Shown here piece after piece: positions 10,310 to 22,900 of a stretch of 64,000 nucleotides of DNA (the first letter of the stretch is position 1; each line of letters starts with the position of its first letter). Made by a program: the position numbers and the translations under genes. Source of the DNA: Buddleja alternifolia (lineage: Eukaryota; Streptophyta; Magnoliopsida; Lamiales; Scrophulariaceae); NCBI GenBank assembly GCA_019426215.1, contig CM033408.1, forward strand, positions 23,973,953 through 24,037,952. The letters run 5' to 3'. The notes beneath the pieces were generated by a model that did not search any database, was not told the origin of the DNA, and saw only the letters and a list, made by a program, of their open reading frames with translations.

Positions 10310-13300
10310 CTAAGGAGCTGCTAAGAAAATGTAACGTGCAACTTCGCAGCGTACTTCATCAATTTGCTCATCAGTATAGAAGGATTGACAATCCTTAAAG
10401 TACTGCAAGATATATGTATATATATAGAGATTAATTGCAAAGTGAAATAACATTTCAATTACCTACCAATTAAGGTTTAATAATTTCAAAAGTAATAGAA
10501 TTAAGTATATATATATATATAAGGATTATGTATACCGCTGTTGGGATTATAGATAGTCCGTGGCTAATAATCTCTTTCATGAATCTCATAACGAAATAGC
10601 CACAATCCACCTCGTTGGTCTGCCGGGGGCACTACAAAAGCAATCAAACTTACATTGTATTAGAAGACGAACTTCTATACGAATATATAATCTCATGAAC
10701 CTAGAAAACGCTAACCTTTATAGTAAACCATTTACAGTCCGAGTTTTTGGATTTGTTGGATTGGTTGTTGCAGTTTGCACGAAATATGTGCACAGCTCTA
10801 TAAAAAATATAAAAAACAAGAAAATATGTTAAAAACAAGAAATTATGTGAAATAAATACAATTTAAAAAAAATATTAAATATAATGGATACATTGATTGA
10901 ATGAAAAACTTACTGATTGAATTTTAGCATCATATCATCTCGGTATTGCGGCTCACCATGCACAGAATCCAGATAGTAAACAATCTCTTTAAATGGATTA
11001 ATTGCAAGCAACAACCAATGACCCCTACAAAACATTCAAAAGATAGTTGAAAATTTGTTTTGCGTAGCTAGTTTTACAAATTAAAATCGAGTCTTTAGTA
11101 GCTCACCCGGTGTTGTAAGGTGCAAAAAATAACTTATTTTGTTGTGTACTCTGCATCATAGCACGTGCTATGTACTGCACTTGTTGAACTGACGGGTCTG
11201 TTTGAGCAGCTATGGAATGTGGGCTAAGGAACCCGAAACTTGTTTCTTTTCCTTCGGGGATCACGTAGTTAAACCACAAACACCTAAATTGAGCATAAAA
11301 AATGAATTTCGAGTGACGAAAATAATCGTAGTTTAGATGTAATAAAATAATTAAAAAACTTACTTTATGTACGCTGTAATGATAGAGGCTCCTATTTCTT
11401 GTCTACACAGAAGGTGATAGATCTCCTCCCTCCCAATGAACTCTGGAAATGAAACATTCATAATGGCTTCGTCCATATATATATTGATCTGGGCATCAAT
11501 CTTCATCATCTTCGTGTACTTTCCCAGAAATACAAGGTCATTAGGAAGTCCATCTAGTTGAAGATCTGCACATATGTCTACTTCACCTGCAGGCTCGGCC
11601 ACTTGAGATTTTCCTTTGACAGCTGACCGCTTCGACGTCCCTGACTTACGGTTTGCAGATGATTTGGACTGTTTAAGCAAGAAAATAAAATATAAATGTT
11701 ACACACCAAAGTATATTTAGTAACCTCAAACAAATTGTTATAATTTATTAATGACTAGCTATTAATTACATACCGGTGCAGCAGTGACAATGACAAGACT
11801 CGCTGGCCAAGCAACAAAGGTACCCAGCGCATGAGAAATGGAGAATATTTCATCATTGAGAGGGACGGGCAGGAGTGTATTAGCCTCAACTGCAGTGTCA
11901 ATGCGCACTTTCACATTGTTGGTGGCTAATTGACAGTTGTGAAGTGTTCTATCAGTCTCTGATCGATTGTATAGCTGTCCTTTAGCCACCACACGATATG
12001 ATGGAGATGAAAGTGCTAATTGACATGGAGTGATACCCTACACACACACGTATATATATATATACAACATTATATTAGAAAGTTTTGTATGATTTACAGA
12101 AAATAGAGAGTCGCAAGTTATATGATTAATAAACAAGTTCAAATATTTTACCTCAGGAAGCATCTTATAACCTGGTTCTGGGCTGCTATCTTTCAAAGAA
12201 ATGACGTCATCTTCATGTGGCTGACGCGAGCTAGGGGCTTCCAAAACATCAATTCGTTGTTGCATGGCAACCATAGTTTCGGAGAGGTTTTTCACTATGT
12301 TTCTCAAGTTTTCCATCTCCTTTTCTGAAGCAGGCTTTGGATCCTTAAAATAGTCTCTTTGTGAGACCCCAAAGCCAACACCCCTAACGCGACCCGGATG
12401 CTCTTTCCTTTTAATAGCTTTAGCCAATAGGTCATCTCGACTCGTGTAAGTTCCACTATGGCTAGTGCTCTCTTGTGAAATGCTCTCCTGTAATGATATA
12501 TTTTTAAAAATTAAAAAAAATAGTGAACCTTGTGCTTTTAATAGTATTTCAATAAAACAATTAATAGAGCTAAAATTGCCAATAACTCACCATTTCATTC
12601 ACCACTCTTCTAACATTTTCGTTATCAATTTGATTTGTCGGATCGGAACGCGAAACCCTCCACACGAGTGCTCGTGTCACATCTGTACAATCGGATCCCG
12701 CATCCCTTCTTTTATTTATCTGTATTTTCATTAAAAAATATATGTATGCATTAACATAGAATTATTATTAAAAAAATTGTAAGGATTCACTGCTAAATGA
12801 ACTACATACCTCCATTTGCTCCACAACAGCATCTCCAAAACTCCCTTTTCGGTAAGGATATTCAGGGTTCTTTGCTCTTTCCTGATTGTCAATGCTTATT
12901 TTCTGTTTATTACATTATCAAATTATTAGCTAAATATAAACGCAATAACCAACAAATGAAACTGTAAATTAAAATGACTAGCTACCTGCCAAGGTTCACC
13001 TAAGCGAACCTCTAAAAATGCCGCCCAATCGGCTTGGGATATCTCATATTGTGGAGGTGGGTTGACATTAACATTTCCATCATCATCTCGCACATACTTT
13101 CTGCTTATGTAGCTCCTGAAGTTACGTGCTAGCCTCCCAGCTTCTGCTAGTACGTACTTTGTCGACTTTCGTCAATATCAAACGCCAACTACAAAAAACA
13201 AACAATAAAGTATATATAAAATTATAATTTAGAGAATATGATAATATATTAACACTTACAAATAAGATAATATCCAAATTACCTTCATCTCATCCCAAAT

Positions 13301-13576
13301 GTTTTTTTTTGTTGCTGACGGGACTTTGCGCCAAGTACTAATGGCAATCGACACCTTCTGCCGAACCTGCACGCCTATATACCCAACAAATATTGATTTG
13401 TTGGGGTTAATTGGCTGACCTCTGTCATTCCAGCCGACAGGTAGCCTTATGCCTTTACTTCTGGCATTGACAACTTTTTTCATAGCAGAGACACCTCTCC
13501 GTATGTCCTTCTCATGACCGCTATCTGATCCATATACATCATCGTCGGGAAAACTACCATCAGGATTTGAAGCCAT
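10310..13576 (-). pseudogene. CACTA TNP1-like / Ulp1-protease gene (element 1)
   Basis: This is a multi-exon gene read on the minus strand from MASNPDGSF (ATG at 13576-13574) to a stop at 10312-10310. Early exons encode a Transposase_24-like (En/Spm TNP1/PttA) protein with the WDEIK boundary, a PGRVRGVGFGVSQ motif and a short coiled coil. Later exons encode a C48 (Ulp1/SUMO-protease-like) domain with HW, MDSVHG and EVDCGYF motifs. An exon near 13160 (DIDES region) seems frameshifted by one base. The Ulp1 Cys exon (about 10560-10630) is uninterrupted and provides the empty site for the Athila insertion in element 2. Role: probably subterminal-repeat binding plus proteolytic or SUMO-related processing. 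Exon borders were placed by eye. Confidence 0.7.
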
Positions 13577-13585
13577 CGACCTACA

Positions 13586-13816
13586 AAAGACAAATAATAC
13601 AGAAGTTAGATTCATATAAATTTGGCAGATTCATTTGGCAATAATAAATTTCAAATAGACGTAATAAATACAGAAGTTATCTTCATATAAATTTGGCAGA
13701 TTCATTTGGCAATAATAAATTTCAAATAGACGTAATAAATACAGAAGTTATCTTCATATAAATTTGGCAGATTCATTTGGCAATAATAAATTTCAAATAG
13801 AAGTAATAAATCACAA
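13586..13816. repeat. Tandem repeat, ~68-bp unit, about three copies
   Basis: Nearly exact repeats with TTTGGCAGATTCATTTGGCA and TAAATACAGAAGTTAT lie between the two CACTA genes, just upstream of TNP1-Ulp1. Element 2 has about 2.3 copies at 45738-45900, so copy number varies between the two elements. Confidence 0.85.
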
Positions 13817-14040
13817 AATAAACAAAATTATCCTAAACCACAAAATAAACAAAATTTAATCCTCAATTAAACATAATTAACCCCCAGCTAAACCAAATTA
13901 ACCTTAAAATCAATCAACCCCTATTTCCCTTAAATTTTCCACAAAAATTGGCAAATCTCAAGAATATAAATTTTCTAGCAACTAAGTATAAATATTGAAA
14001 GAAGTCTATCATACAATTATGAAATAAATTCTAATACCTT

Positions 14041-17000
14041 TCATCGTTTTCTTTTTGTCGTTGGCTTAGCAGTCTTTTGCTTCCCATCGGTACGACCATT
14101 TTTTTTAGTACGGCGACGAACTGACGGATTAATCCATATCCCCTCTTGGTGATCTTGACGCATATACAATTCATCATCACTTATATCCAAGTCATCGTCA
14201 CTATCAATTGATTGTGAATCACCTAAGGAGATAGGGTTTTCTCCATCATCTTCACTTTCTTCATAATCACCTTCAATACATGTATTTTTGTTTGCCGATA
14301 AAACAATGGACCACCTCTTATCAATAGGATCGGTAACAAAAAATACTTGTTTAGCTTGTGACGCTAAAATGAAAGGTTCATCTTTGTATCCCACTCTTTC
14401 AAGGTCTACTCGAGTGAAGCCTATTTCACTATTATCGACACCATGTTTATTGTCAACCCACCTACACCCAAATACAGGCACCCGAAACCAACTATAATCA
14501 AGCTCCCATATACGTTCAATCACCCCGTAATATGATAAATCGGCATAGATAGGATTATTATCTTTCGCACTTGAGATATGCATTGCTTGAGCTACAAGAC
14601 TCACACCACTATTCTGCATTGTACTTCGTTCGTCTTGGTCTTTTGTATAGAATGTGCGACCATTGATACGATAACCTGAATAACAAAATACTAGTCTGTC
14701 CGGACCCATCGACAGCCGTGTCAATTTATCTGAAACTGAAAGCTGTGGATTCTCTTTCTGTTTTTCTTCAAAATGCTTTCGGAACCAATCGATGAAACTC
14801 TTATTATGCTCTCTTGAAATCCAACTCTCATTTTTAATTGGATTGAATCTCCTAAGTTGGTTCTTATGCTCTTCAACATATGGGTCAACCTCATCGGTGT
14901 TGTGGAGCACATATAGGTGTGCCTGATCCCTTTGTGTAATATGAACACTAGCTAATTGTTTTCCCATTAATCCGACTCCTTCTGTTCCCCCTCCCACAAC
15001 ATGAGACTTTGGAGCTCTGCAACATTAGAATCTGTCAGATACTCTGTGCAAAATGTAATGGCTTCATCAACTATGTACCGTTCAACAATGCAACCTTCCG
15101 GTCGACTACGATTTTTCACGTAGCCTTTCAATACCTTCATATAACGCTCAGCCGGATACATAGATCTCATAAAAGCCGGTCCACATAGTTGAGTCTCTCT
15201 AACCAAGTGAATGGGAAGATGAGTCATTATATCAAAAAAAGCAGGTGGAAAATACATTTCAAGCTCACACAAAGTGATGACAATTGTTTTTGAAGTGCAG
15301 GAAATTGCTCAGGATCAAACACCTTGCTCCACATTGCTTTGAAGAAGAAACACAATTTAGTTATCGTGTCTCTCACCTTTTTTGGCAAAATGGCCCGTAT
15401 AGCAATTGGTAGCAAATGATCCATGATTACATGACAATCGTGAGTCTTCAAGTGTTTTAGCTTCAAATCCTTCATTGATACAAGACTGCTAATGTTTGAA
15501 GAATACCCTTCTGGAACTTTCACTCCATTAAGAAACTCACATAATGCAATTTTTTCTTTCCTGGCTAGAGTGTGAGCTGCTGGAGGCAAATAAGTACGTT
15601 CCCCTTATTTGTTGGTGTCAATTTTCCTCTTATCTTCATTTCAACCAAGTCTAACCGTGCCTTTACGCCATCTTTTGTCTTTCCGGGCACATTTAGAAGT
15701 GTTCCAATGACGCTATCAAATACATTTTTCTCATATGCATTATATCGAGAAAATGTCTAACATGTAAAGACGTCCAATACGGCAACTCAAAGAAAATTGA
15801 CTTTTTTTTCCACCCAGTTTTTGCAAGGCCACATGCAAAAGTCTTTCCAAATTTAACCTCCAAGTCTCTTACATTTTCAAACACTTCTTCACCAGTTAAG
15901 CACTTAGGAGCTCGACCTTCTTCTATATTCCCATTGAAAGCTTTCTTCCACCGACGATATCGATGGTTCCGATTTAGCCATCTCCGATGCCCTTGAATGC
16001 ATATTTCTGGGAGTGTGTCAATCGATATTGATCTGTACTCTTCACACATATGGGGCATCCACATTGGCCATGTACACCATATCCCTCGAGGTTTGCTCTT
16101 GCCGGAAAATCATTGATTGTTCCAAATAACATGACTCTGAGATTAAAATTTTCTTCTCTCAACCCGTCATATACTTGAACACCGGTGTCCCACAACACCT
16201 TCAAATCCTCAATTAAAGGGTCAAGTAACATCTATATCATTTCCAGGTTGTTTCGGCCCAGAAATGAGTATAGGCATCATTATATGCTCTCGCTTCATGC
16301 ATCGCGATGGGGGAAGGTTGTAGATCATCAAAATCACCGGCCATGTACTATGTGAGCTGCTTTGCAAGCCATGAGGGTTCATGCCATCTGTAGCCAATAC
16401 AAGGCGCAGGTTCTTGATTCTTCACCAAATTCAGGGAAATCATCATCAATCTTTTTCCATTGAGGAGAATCTGAGGGATGTCGAATCTTGTCATCTTCAA
16501 TCCTTTCTTCAAACCTTCTATCAGCATGCCATGTCAAGTCCTTGGCTAACTCTTTACTACTGTACATGCGTTTTAAATCGTGGTATTATAGGCAAATACC
16601 ACATGGTTTTGACAGGCGTAGATCCATTCTTCTTGTACCGTGAGGCGCCACATTTTGGACAGGCCTTCAATGATGCATAGTCAATTCTAAATAATACGCA
16701 ATCATTGAGACACGCATGTATCCTCTCATATCCCATGCCAATTGAGGTTAACATCCGTTTAGCCTCATAAGTACGATTAGGTAACACATTATCCTCAGGT
16801 AGCATGCTTTTTAATAAACCAAGCAAGTCTGTGAAACTCTTATCACTCCACCCATTGTTGGCTTTTAACTTGTATAGGTTAAGAACTGTTTTCAATCTCG
16901 TGAATTTACTACCACTATACAGTGGTGTCTTTGAATCACTTGTCAAATTGTCAAACATTTTAGGACAATTTCGCAAATCCTCCTCATCACTTTTCATCTC

Positions 17001-17154
17001 CTCCAACGATCAGGCTCATAATCATTCATGTTGAAATCGTGTGATGGATATCTGTACCCCCCAAATCATCCAACGGGACACTGCTTTCACCGTCTTGTCC
17101 ACGTTTGTAGCTTTTATCAATTCCATTACACACCAAATGATCTTTCCAACTCAA
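14041..17154 (-). pseudogene. TNP2-type CACTA transposase, broken copy
   Basis: Reading down the minus strand, the same protein as at 42220-45501 is found in pieces that change frame several times (breaks near 16560, 16370, 16230-15970, 15690, 15590-15230 and 14980). The N-terminal ~50 codons are cut off by the N gap. Transposase_21, DUF4218 and DUF4216 regions remain recognisable, and the C-terminal part (14041-14997) is open for 318 codons. The several frame breaks make it inactive as a full transposase. Confidence 0.9.
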
Positions 17155-17164
17155 NNNNNNNNNN
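17155..17164. other. Assembly gap (10 N)
   Basis: Ten N join a truncated CACTA transposase to the middle of an Athila 3' untranslated region. By comparison with intact relatives in this window, the gap should hide at least ~1.4 kb of CACTA, the end of kinase copy 1, and ~0.65 kb plus a ~1.7-kb LTR of Athila. The true gap is therefore several kilobases, or the join is artificial. Confidence 0.95.
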
Positions 17165-17709
17165 ACGGCTTTCGAGTATCAAATGTAGAGACATTCCTAA
17201 GGGCTTAATCGCTCGAGTGTCAAAGGCCACAAAATCAAACTAGGTCCTTATTCACTTAACACTTGCATTGGCTTGAGCTCTAGCTCAAATTAGCTTAAGA
17301 GTACAGTATTCTAGGCATGGTGCTATTCGCCCCCAGTATCTATTAAGCCTGACCTTTGCAGTCATACCTTTGTAGATGTGTGCCATCTCCCAAACTTGGA
17401 CTGAGTTATCTAAAACACCCCCCCAAACTTAACATGAACATTGGCCCCAATGTTCGGAAGAAAATAAGGGTAAAGTACACATCACCATAGGGGAGCTGAA
17501 AAGCAAAACCGAGTCCACTTAAGGCAATCGAGTCCAAGGATGGCGATCACTGTGTCCATCACTACATAGGTAAACAAGTGCTAGCCATACAAAGCATCAA
17601 ACATTGGATAGAATAGAAGAAAACAAAGCGAGATGAACAAAAACGAGAAACACATAGATAGATAAAAAAAAACAGAACGAAACAGGCATGGAAATAAAAC
17701 AAGATAAGC
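17165..17709 (-). other. Athila 3' untranslated region
   Basis: This stretch is the reverse complement, with divergence, of the 3' part of the plus-strand relative at about 50600-51290 (shared motifs TTGATTTTGTGGCC, CACTCGAGCGATTAAG, ATAGATACTGGGGGCG). No protein was recognised. The polypurine tract and LTR would lie ~650 bp beyond 17165, inside the gap. Confidence 0.7.
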
Positions 17710-19017
17710 CTAATCTGTAGTGCCAAAACGGTCAATGTAGTCCTCATCCGCTTCGCCGAGATCATCCAAATCAATCAACGGGCTACCCTCATCATTATGA
17801 GCCTCATCATCACCTCCTACAGGAACGATAGCACCTGACTCGTTCAAATCTGCGGGCTGCTGAGGCGGAGGATGCGGGTAAGGTGGAGGAGTAGAATAAT
17901 CAAACGGCCCCCGACCGACAAACTCATTATGCTCGATAAGAAGCTGACGGAAATAAGCACAAGTGTCGGACATGACCACCCTCATCTCATCTCGCAACTC
18001 ATCCCTCAATTCATCCTTTAATTGTCTAATGGAGGCGGCATCCATAGGTGGAAACTGTGGGGAACTAGTAGACCGGGATGAAGACGGGCGAGGCCTCTTG
18101 GAAGCAGCTTGTGGTGGAGGAGCCTGTGGGTCGTCAGCTACCACGGCGAGATAAGAACCAGGGAGCTCAGTACGCTCCATAGGAAATGTGGGAACCTTAG
18201 CTGCTTTGCATAAAACTGTGATCAGTGACGGGAAAATGATAGGGTTCTTCCGGGTGGGCCCTTCGCCCTTTTGCTTGGCCAATTCTTTGTCAATCAACGG
18301 CCCTAACTCATTCTTCAACTTCCTAAAGTGATCCGTCAAAGACTTGTGGATCACCCGGGCAAAGTCCACAGCTTTCTTGGACATAATAGCATAGATGAGG
18401 GTGGCCCGTTCCTTGTTTGCCTCTGACCGATTGGTACTCGGTATTAAATTGAATCGGATGAAGTCGAGCCAGAAAGCAGCCTCGGGAAGTAGAGCCCTAC
18501 GGGGGACATGAGCTTCTCCGGGTACCCACTCCCAACCCTCTCGGGCAATAACCCGCAAAATATCCGACAGGCTAACCCGGAGGCGCCCTGCATTGTAAAG
18601 AGTGGTGAACTCGCATGTCTGAGGGGTGGGGGTGCTTATGCTCTCCCTAATCTGTCTCAACTCATAATTGACATTTTTGCCCTGTACCAAAAGGGTAGTC
18701 CCCAGCCATCCTCGCGTCTCAATCTCATCATAAACCCCGGAGCTGAAGAATTCCAGGACCCAAGGAAGACGGATGGCCTCGGGCTTTTGACAGAAAAACT
18801 GTAAGTGATGGAACTGTATCAATTCGTGCACAGAGGGCTGTCCCCGGGTGGTCAAATAGTGCTCCTTAATAAGGGTGCGGGGGGTGCTCAAACTCTGACA
18901 CATAATTTGGACTTTGGAGTTTTCGAAACGAGTATTATCGGGAGTCTCGGGCTCATTAGAGGAACCCTCACCCACTTTTTTCTTACCCTTGGATGGTTTG
19001 TTGGTAGTTCTCGTCAT
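17710..19017 (-). CDS. Athila third ORF (putative plant transposon protein)
   Basis: This 435-residue open frame starts MTRTTNKPSKGKKK (ATG 19017-19015; the frame extends four codons upstream without ATG) and has no break. It follows integrase in the same orientation, the position of the so-called env-like ORF in Athila elements. The middle (about residues 40-260) resembles the domain annotated in databases as putative plant transposon protein. A run of DELRDELRDEM at about 340 is probably helical; the tail is Pro-rich, then acidic. I see no signal peptide or transmembrane segment, so an envelope role is not supported. Function unknown. Confidence 0.75.
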   Translation of the reverse strand: MTRTTNKPSKGKKKVGEGSSNEPETPDNTRFENSKVQIMCQSLSTPRTLIKEHYLTTRGQPSVHELIQFHHLQFFCQKPEAIRLPWVLEFFSSGVYDEIETRGWLGTTLLVQGKNVNYELRQIRESISTPTPQTCEFTTLYNAGRLRVSLSDILRVIAREGWEWVPGEAHVPRRALLPEAAFWLDFIRFNLIPSTNRSEANKERATLIYAIMSKKAVDFARVIHKSLTDHFRKLKNELGPLIDKELAKQKGEGPTRKNPIIFPSLITVLCKAAKVPTFPMERTELPGSYLAVVADDPQAPPPQAASKRPRPSSSRSTSSPQFPPMDAASIRQLKDELRDELRDEMRVVMSDTCAYFRQLLIEHNEFVGRGPFDYSTPPPYPHPPPQQPADLNESGAIVPVGGDDEAHNDEGSPLIDLDDLGEADEDYIDRFGTTD

Positions 19018-19951
19018 TTGCAACAACAATGGTTAAAATGAATCTCAATTTCTCAACTACTCAAATCAACCCGAATGCAACCAACCCAACACAACAATCG
19101 TCAACGCCCAACAACACACCAAAATCAGAGAGCAACCCACAATCCAGCAACAATATATCACAAATTAAACAACAACAAACCACAAATCGACAACAACCCA
19201 CAAATCGATAACAACCCTCTAATCCAATAAATTCCTCAAATGCAACAAAAACCCACAATCGGACGAAGCCCCAAATAATCCTCAAAATATAACGTAAGGC
19301 ACCTACTCGTCGGCTATAAATCGGAAATGGAAGAAGGGTAAAGCCAAAACTCACCTTTTTCCCCAAAATTATCGCACCGAGTCGGATGTGAACGAGGAGC
19401 CACTGTGCAGCGAGTTATGTTGATGGAAAGTGGCGGTGAAACACGGTGGAAATGGCCGGAAATGGTGAGAGAGTCACCGGAAATCGCGTGGGAGAGGAGT
19501 TGTGAAGAGTTTGTGAAGAATTTTGACCGTTTTGACCGAGATTAGGCTTTAAATCAGACACGGGCGCCTAGGCGCGCGTATTTGGGCGCCTAGGCGCTCA
19601 AAACAGCGTACCTGGTTTTAATTGAACTTTCCGCGCCTAGGCGCGCGTCTTTCGGCGCTTGGGCGGTCCTTTCAGAAACATGTTGAAACACATAGGCGCT
19701 ATGGGCGCCTAGGCGCGCGTCGATAGGCGCCTAGGCGGGCTCTTTAGAAATATTTTGTAAAGAATTTCCATTTCCTGTTTCAAAAGGGGAAAGACAAAAC
19801 ACTTAAAACACAAACTAACAAAGATTTAAGACTAGAAAATAAAGCAACAAACGGGATAATAAGAGAAAAAGAAAAGGAAACGGAAAGAAAACATGGGTTG
19901 CCTCCCAAGAAGCGCTAGTTTAGAGTCATTAGCTCGACTGAAGGCGAAGAA
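19018..19951 (-). other. Athila spacer between pol and third ORF, with GGCGCC palindromes
   Basis: This is a non-coding spacer. At about 19560-19745 it contains some eight copies of GGCGCCTAGGCGC-type motifs; the full form GGCGCCTAGGCGCC is a perfect palindrome. The same motif occurs in the LTR and gag. Near 19905 the sequence GTTGCCTCCCAAGAAGCGCT matches the corresponding spacer of the plus-strand relative near 50285. Confidence 0.65.
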
Positions 19952-22900
19952 TCACGGAGGGTCCGCAAGGATGAAGGACTCTTTGTCTCTCGGTCCATCC
20001 ATCCCTAAGTAAAGTTTTAGACGTTGAGCGTTGACCAAGAAAGTATGTCCTTTATCTGTTGTAAGCTCGACGGCGCCGGATGGATAGACATGGGAAATCA
20101 AAAATGGGCCCGACCATCGAGACTTAAGCTTCCCGGGGAAGAGTCGGAGTCGAGAGTTGTATAGCAACACCCGCTCTCCCTTGTGGAATTCCCGGGGGAG
20201 AATATGTTTGTCATGCCACATTTTGGTCCGCTCCTTATAGAGTTTCGCGTTCTCATAGGCGAGATGACGCCATTCTTCGAGCTCGTTGAGTTGTAGCAAA
20301 CGTTGTGTACCTACACGTTGAGAGTCAAAATTTAGAAACTTAATGGCCCAATAAGCACGATGCTCAAGTTCAACGGGCAAGTGACATGTTTTGCCAAAAA
20401 CAAGACGATGCGGGGACATGCCAATTGGGGTTTTATAGGCGGTCCGATAAGCCCAAAGAGCATCATCCAATTTAAGGGACCAATATTTTCTTGATGCGTT
20501 GACAGTTTTTTCTAAAATACGCTTAATCTCCCTATTTGAGACCTCCACTTGGCCACTAGTTTGTGGGTGGTATGGGGTCGAAATTTTATGCTTCACCCCG
20601 TACTTGGTCAATAAAAGTTCAAACTACTTGTTGCAGAAGTGGGTGCCCCCGTCACTAATGATGGCTTGGGGAGTTCCAAATCGAGTAAAAATATGTTTCT
20701 TCAGAAAACGAGTGACAACCCGAGCATCATTAGGAGGCAAGGCCACGGCTTCCACCCATTTGGAGACATAGTCTACCGCAACAAGGATATATTTATTTGA
20801 ACAAGAACTGGGGAAAGGGCCCATGAAGTCCACACCCCATACATCAAACAACTCACACTCTAACATGCTATTTAAGGGTGTTTCATGATGTTTAGAGATG
20901 TTCCCCATTCGTTGACAGCGATCACAAGATTTGACATAATGATGTGCATCTTTAACAAGAGTAGGCCAGAAGAAACCTGATTGGAGGATCTTAGCTACCG
21001 TTTTGGAGGGCCCAAAATGGCCACCCACCGCCATATCATGACAATGAGATAGGATAGCATGCACGTCCGTTTCGGGTATGCAACGTCGAATTAAGCCATC
21101 TGCACAAACTTTGAATAGAAAGGGTTCGTCCCAAAGATATTGCTTCACATCAAATAGAAATTTCTTCTTTTGATGAAAAGTGATATCCGGGGGAAGACGG
21201 CCCGTAACAATATAATTGGCAAAGTTAGCATACCAAGGTGAAATTTTGTCAGAAATAGCAAGGAGGTGTTCATCCGGGAATTCCTCACGAATTGGTATCT
21301 CATCTAACGGATCATTCACTAGCTCTAATCGTGAGAGGTGGTCGGCTACTACATTTTCGGTGCCTTTCTTGTCTTTTATCTCTAAATCAAATTTTTGGAG
21401 TAACAAAATCCACCTAAGAAGTCTTGGTTTAGCATCTTTCTTGGCAAGCAAATATTTTAAAGCCGAATGATCGGTGTAAACTATCACTTTGTTTAGCACG
21501 AGGTAAGAGTGGAATTTATCGAATGCAAAGACTATGGCTAGTAATTCTTTTTTCGTGGTGGCATAATTCAATTGTGCATCGTTAAGAGCTTTACTAGCAT
21601 AGTAAATGGTTCGAAATACCTTCTCCTTCCTTTGGCCAAGGACCACTCCAACCGCGGTGTCACTCGCATCACACATCAACTCGAATGGTAAGCTCCAATC
21701 GGGGGGTGACATGATAGGGACGGAAACTAAGCGTTCCTTCAAATCAAGAAAGGCCTGCATACAAGAAGAATTGAAATCAAAAGGTGATCTTTGACAAGCA
21801 AATTAGACAACGGTTTCGCAATTTTAGAGAAATTCAAGATGAATCGCCTATAGAAACCGGCATGCCCGAGAAAACTCCTAACAGCTTTGACCGAAGTGGG
21901 CGGGGGAAGTTTTTCAATGACCTCAATCTTGGCTTGGTCCACTTCGATCCCTTTTTGAGAGATCTTGTGGCCAAGCACAATCCCCTCCCGGACCATTAAA
22001 TGACATTTTTCCCAATTCAAAACAAGGTTGGTTTCCTCACAACGTTTAAGAACAACATTTAAATGAGCAAGACAAATATCAAAAGTTGTTCCGAATACAG
22101 AAAAGTCATCCATAAAAATTTCAAGGAAATCTTCAACCATATCATGAAAAATAGCCATCATGCATCTTTGAAAAGTGGCCGGGGCATTACACAAGCCAAA
22201 TGGCATCTTTCTATAAGCAAATGTGCCATAAGGACAAGTGAAAGTGGTTTTCTCTTGGTCCTCGGGATCTATGGCAATTTGATTATAGCCGGAGTAACCA
22301 TCTAGAAAACAATAGAAATCATGCCCGGCTAATCGTTCAAGCATTTGGTCAATAAAGGGGAGGGGGAAATGATCCTTACGGGTGGCATCATTCAACTTAC
22401 GGTAATCTATACACACACGCCACCCACTAAGTATACGAGTTGGGATTAGCTCATTATTCGCATTCTCAATTACCGTTGTCCCCCCTTTCTTAGGCACCAC
22501 TTGGGTAGGGCTCACCCATGCACTATCAGAAATAGGATAGATTATACCTGAATCGAGCAGTTTAATCACTTCCTTCTTTACTACCTCTTGGATTTGTGGG
22601 TTTGACCACCTTTGGGGTTGGCGTGTAGGCTTGGTGGAGTCCTCCATAAGTATTTTGTGCATACATATCGCTGGACTAATGCCTTTGATGTCCGCAAGTT
22701 TCCACCTAAAAGCCCATTTGTGAGATCTCAACACCGTCATTAATTGCTCTTCTTGTGATCCTGAAAGAGATGAGGAAATGATCAATGGGAGTGTTTCATC
22801 GTCGTTCAAGTACACATATTTAAGGTGGGAGGGGAGGGGTTTGAGTTCGAGAGAGGGGGGTTCTTCAATAGATGGGCGAGGTGCTCCCGACAATGATCTA

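Larger units (their letters stand above)
9571..17154 (-). mobile_element. CACTA (En/Spm) element 1, truncated by the gap
   Basis: The element begins CACTACTACAAAAATGACC directly after TCA of the kinase gene, the expected 3-bp target site; the uninterrupted target is seen in copy 2 at about 32180. Its genes run on the minus strand (TNP2-type at 14041-17154, TNP1-Ulp1 at 10310-13576), so 9571 is the 3' end of the element. It closely matches the element at 40933-54207. The other end, about 1.4 kb by comparison, falls in the N gap at 17155. Unlike element 2, it has no Athila insertion in the Ulp1 exon. Confidence 0.92.

Noticed and set aside
17710..19017. Envelope protein in the Athila
   Set aside because: No signal peptide or membrane span; only its position matches env-like ORFs.
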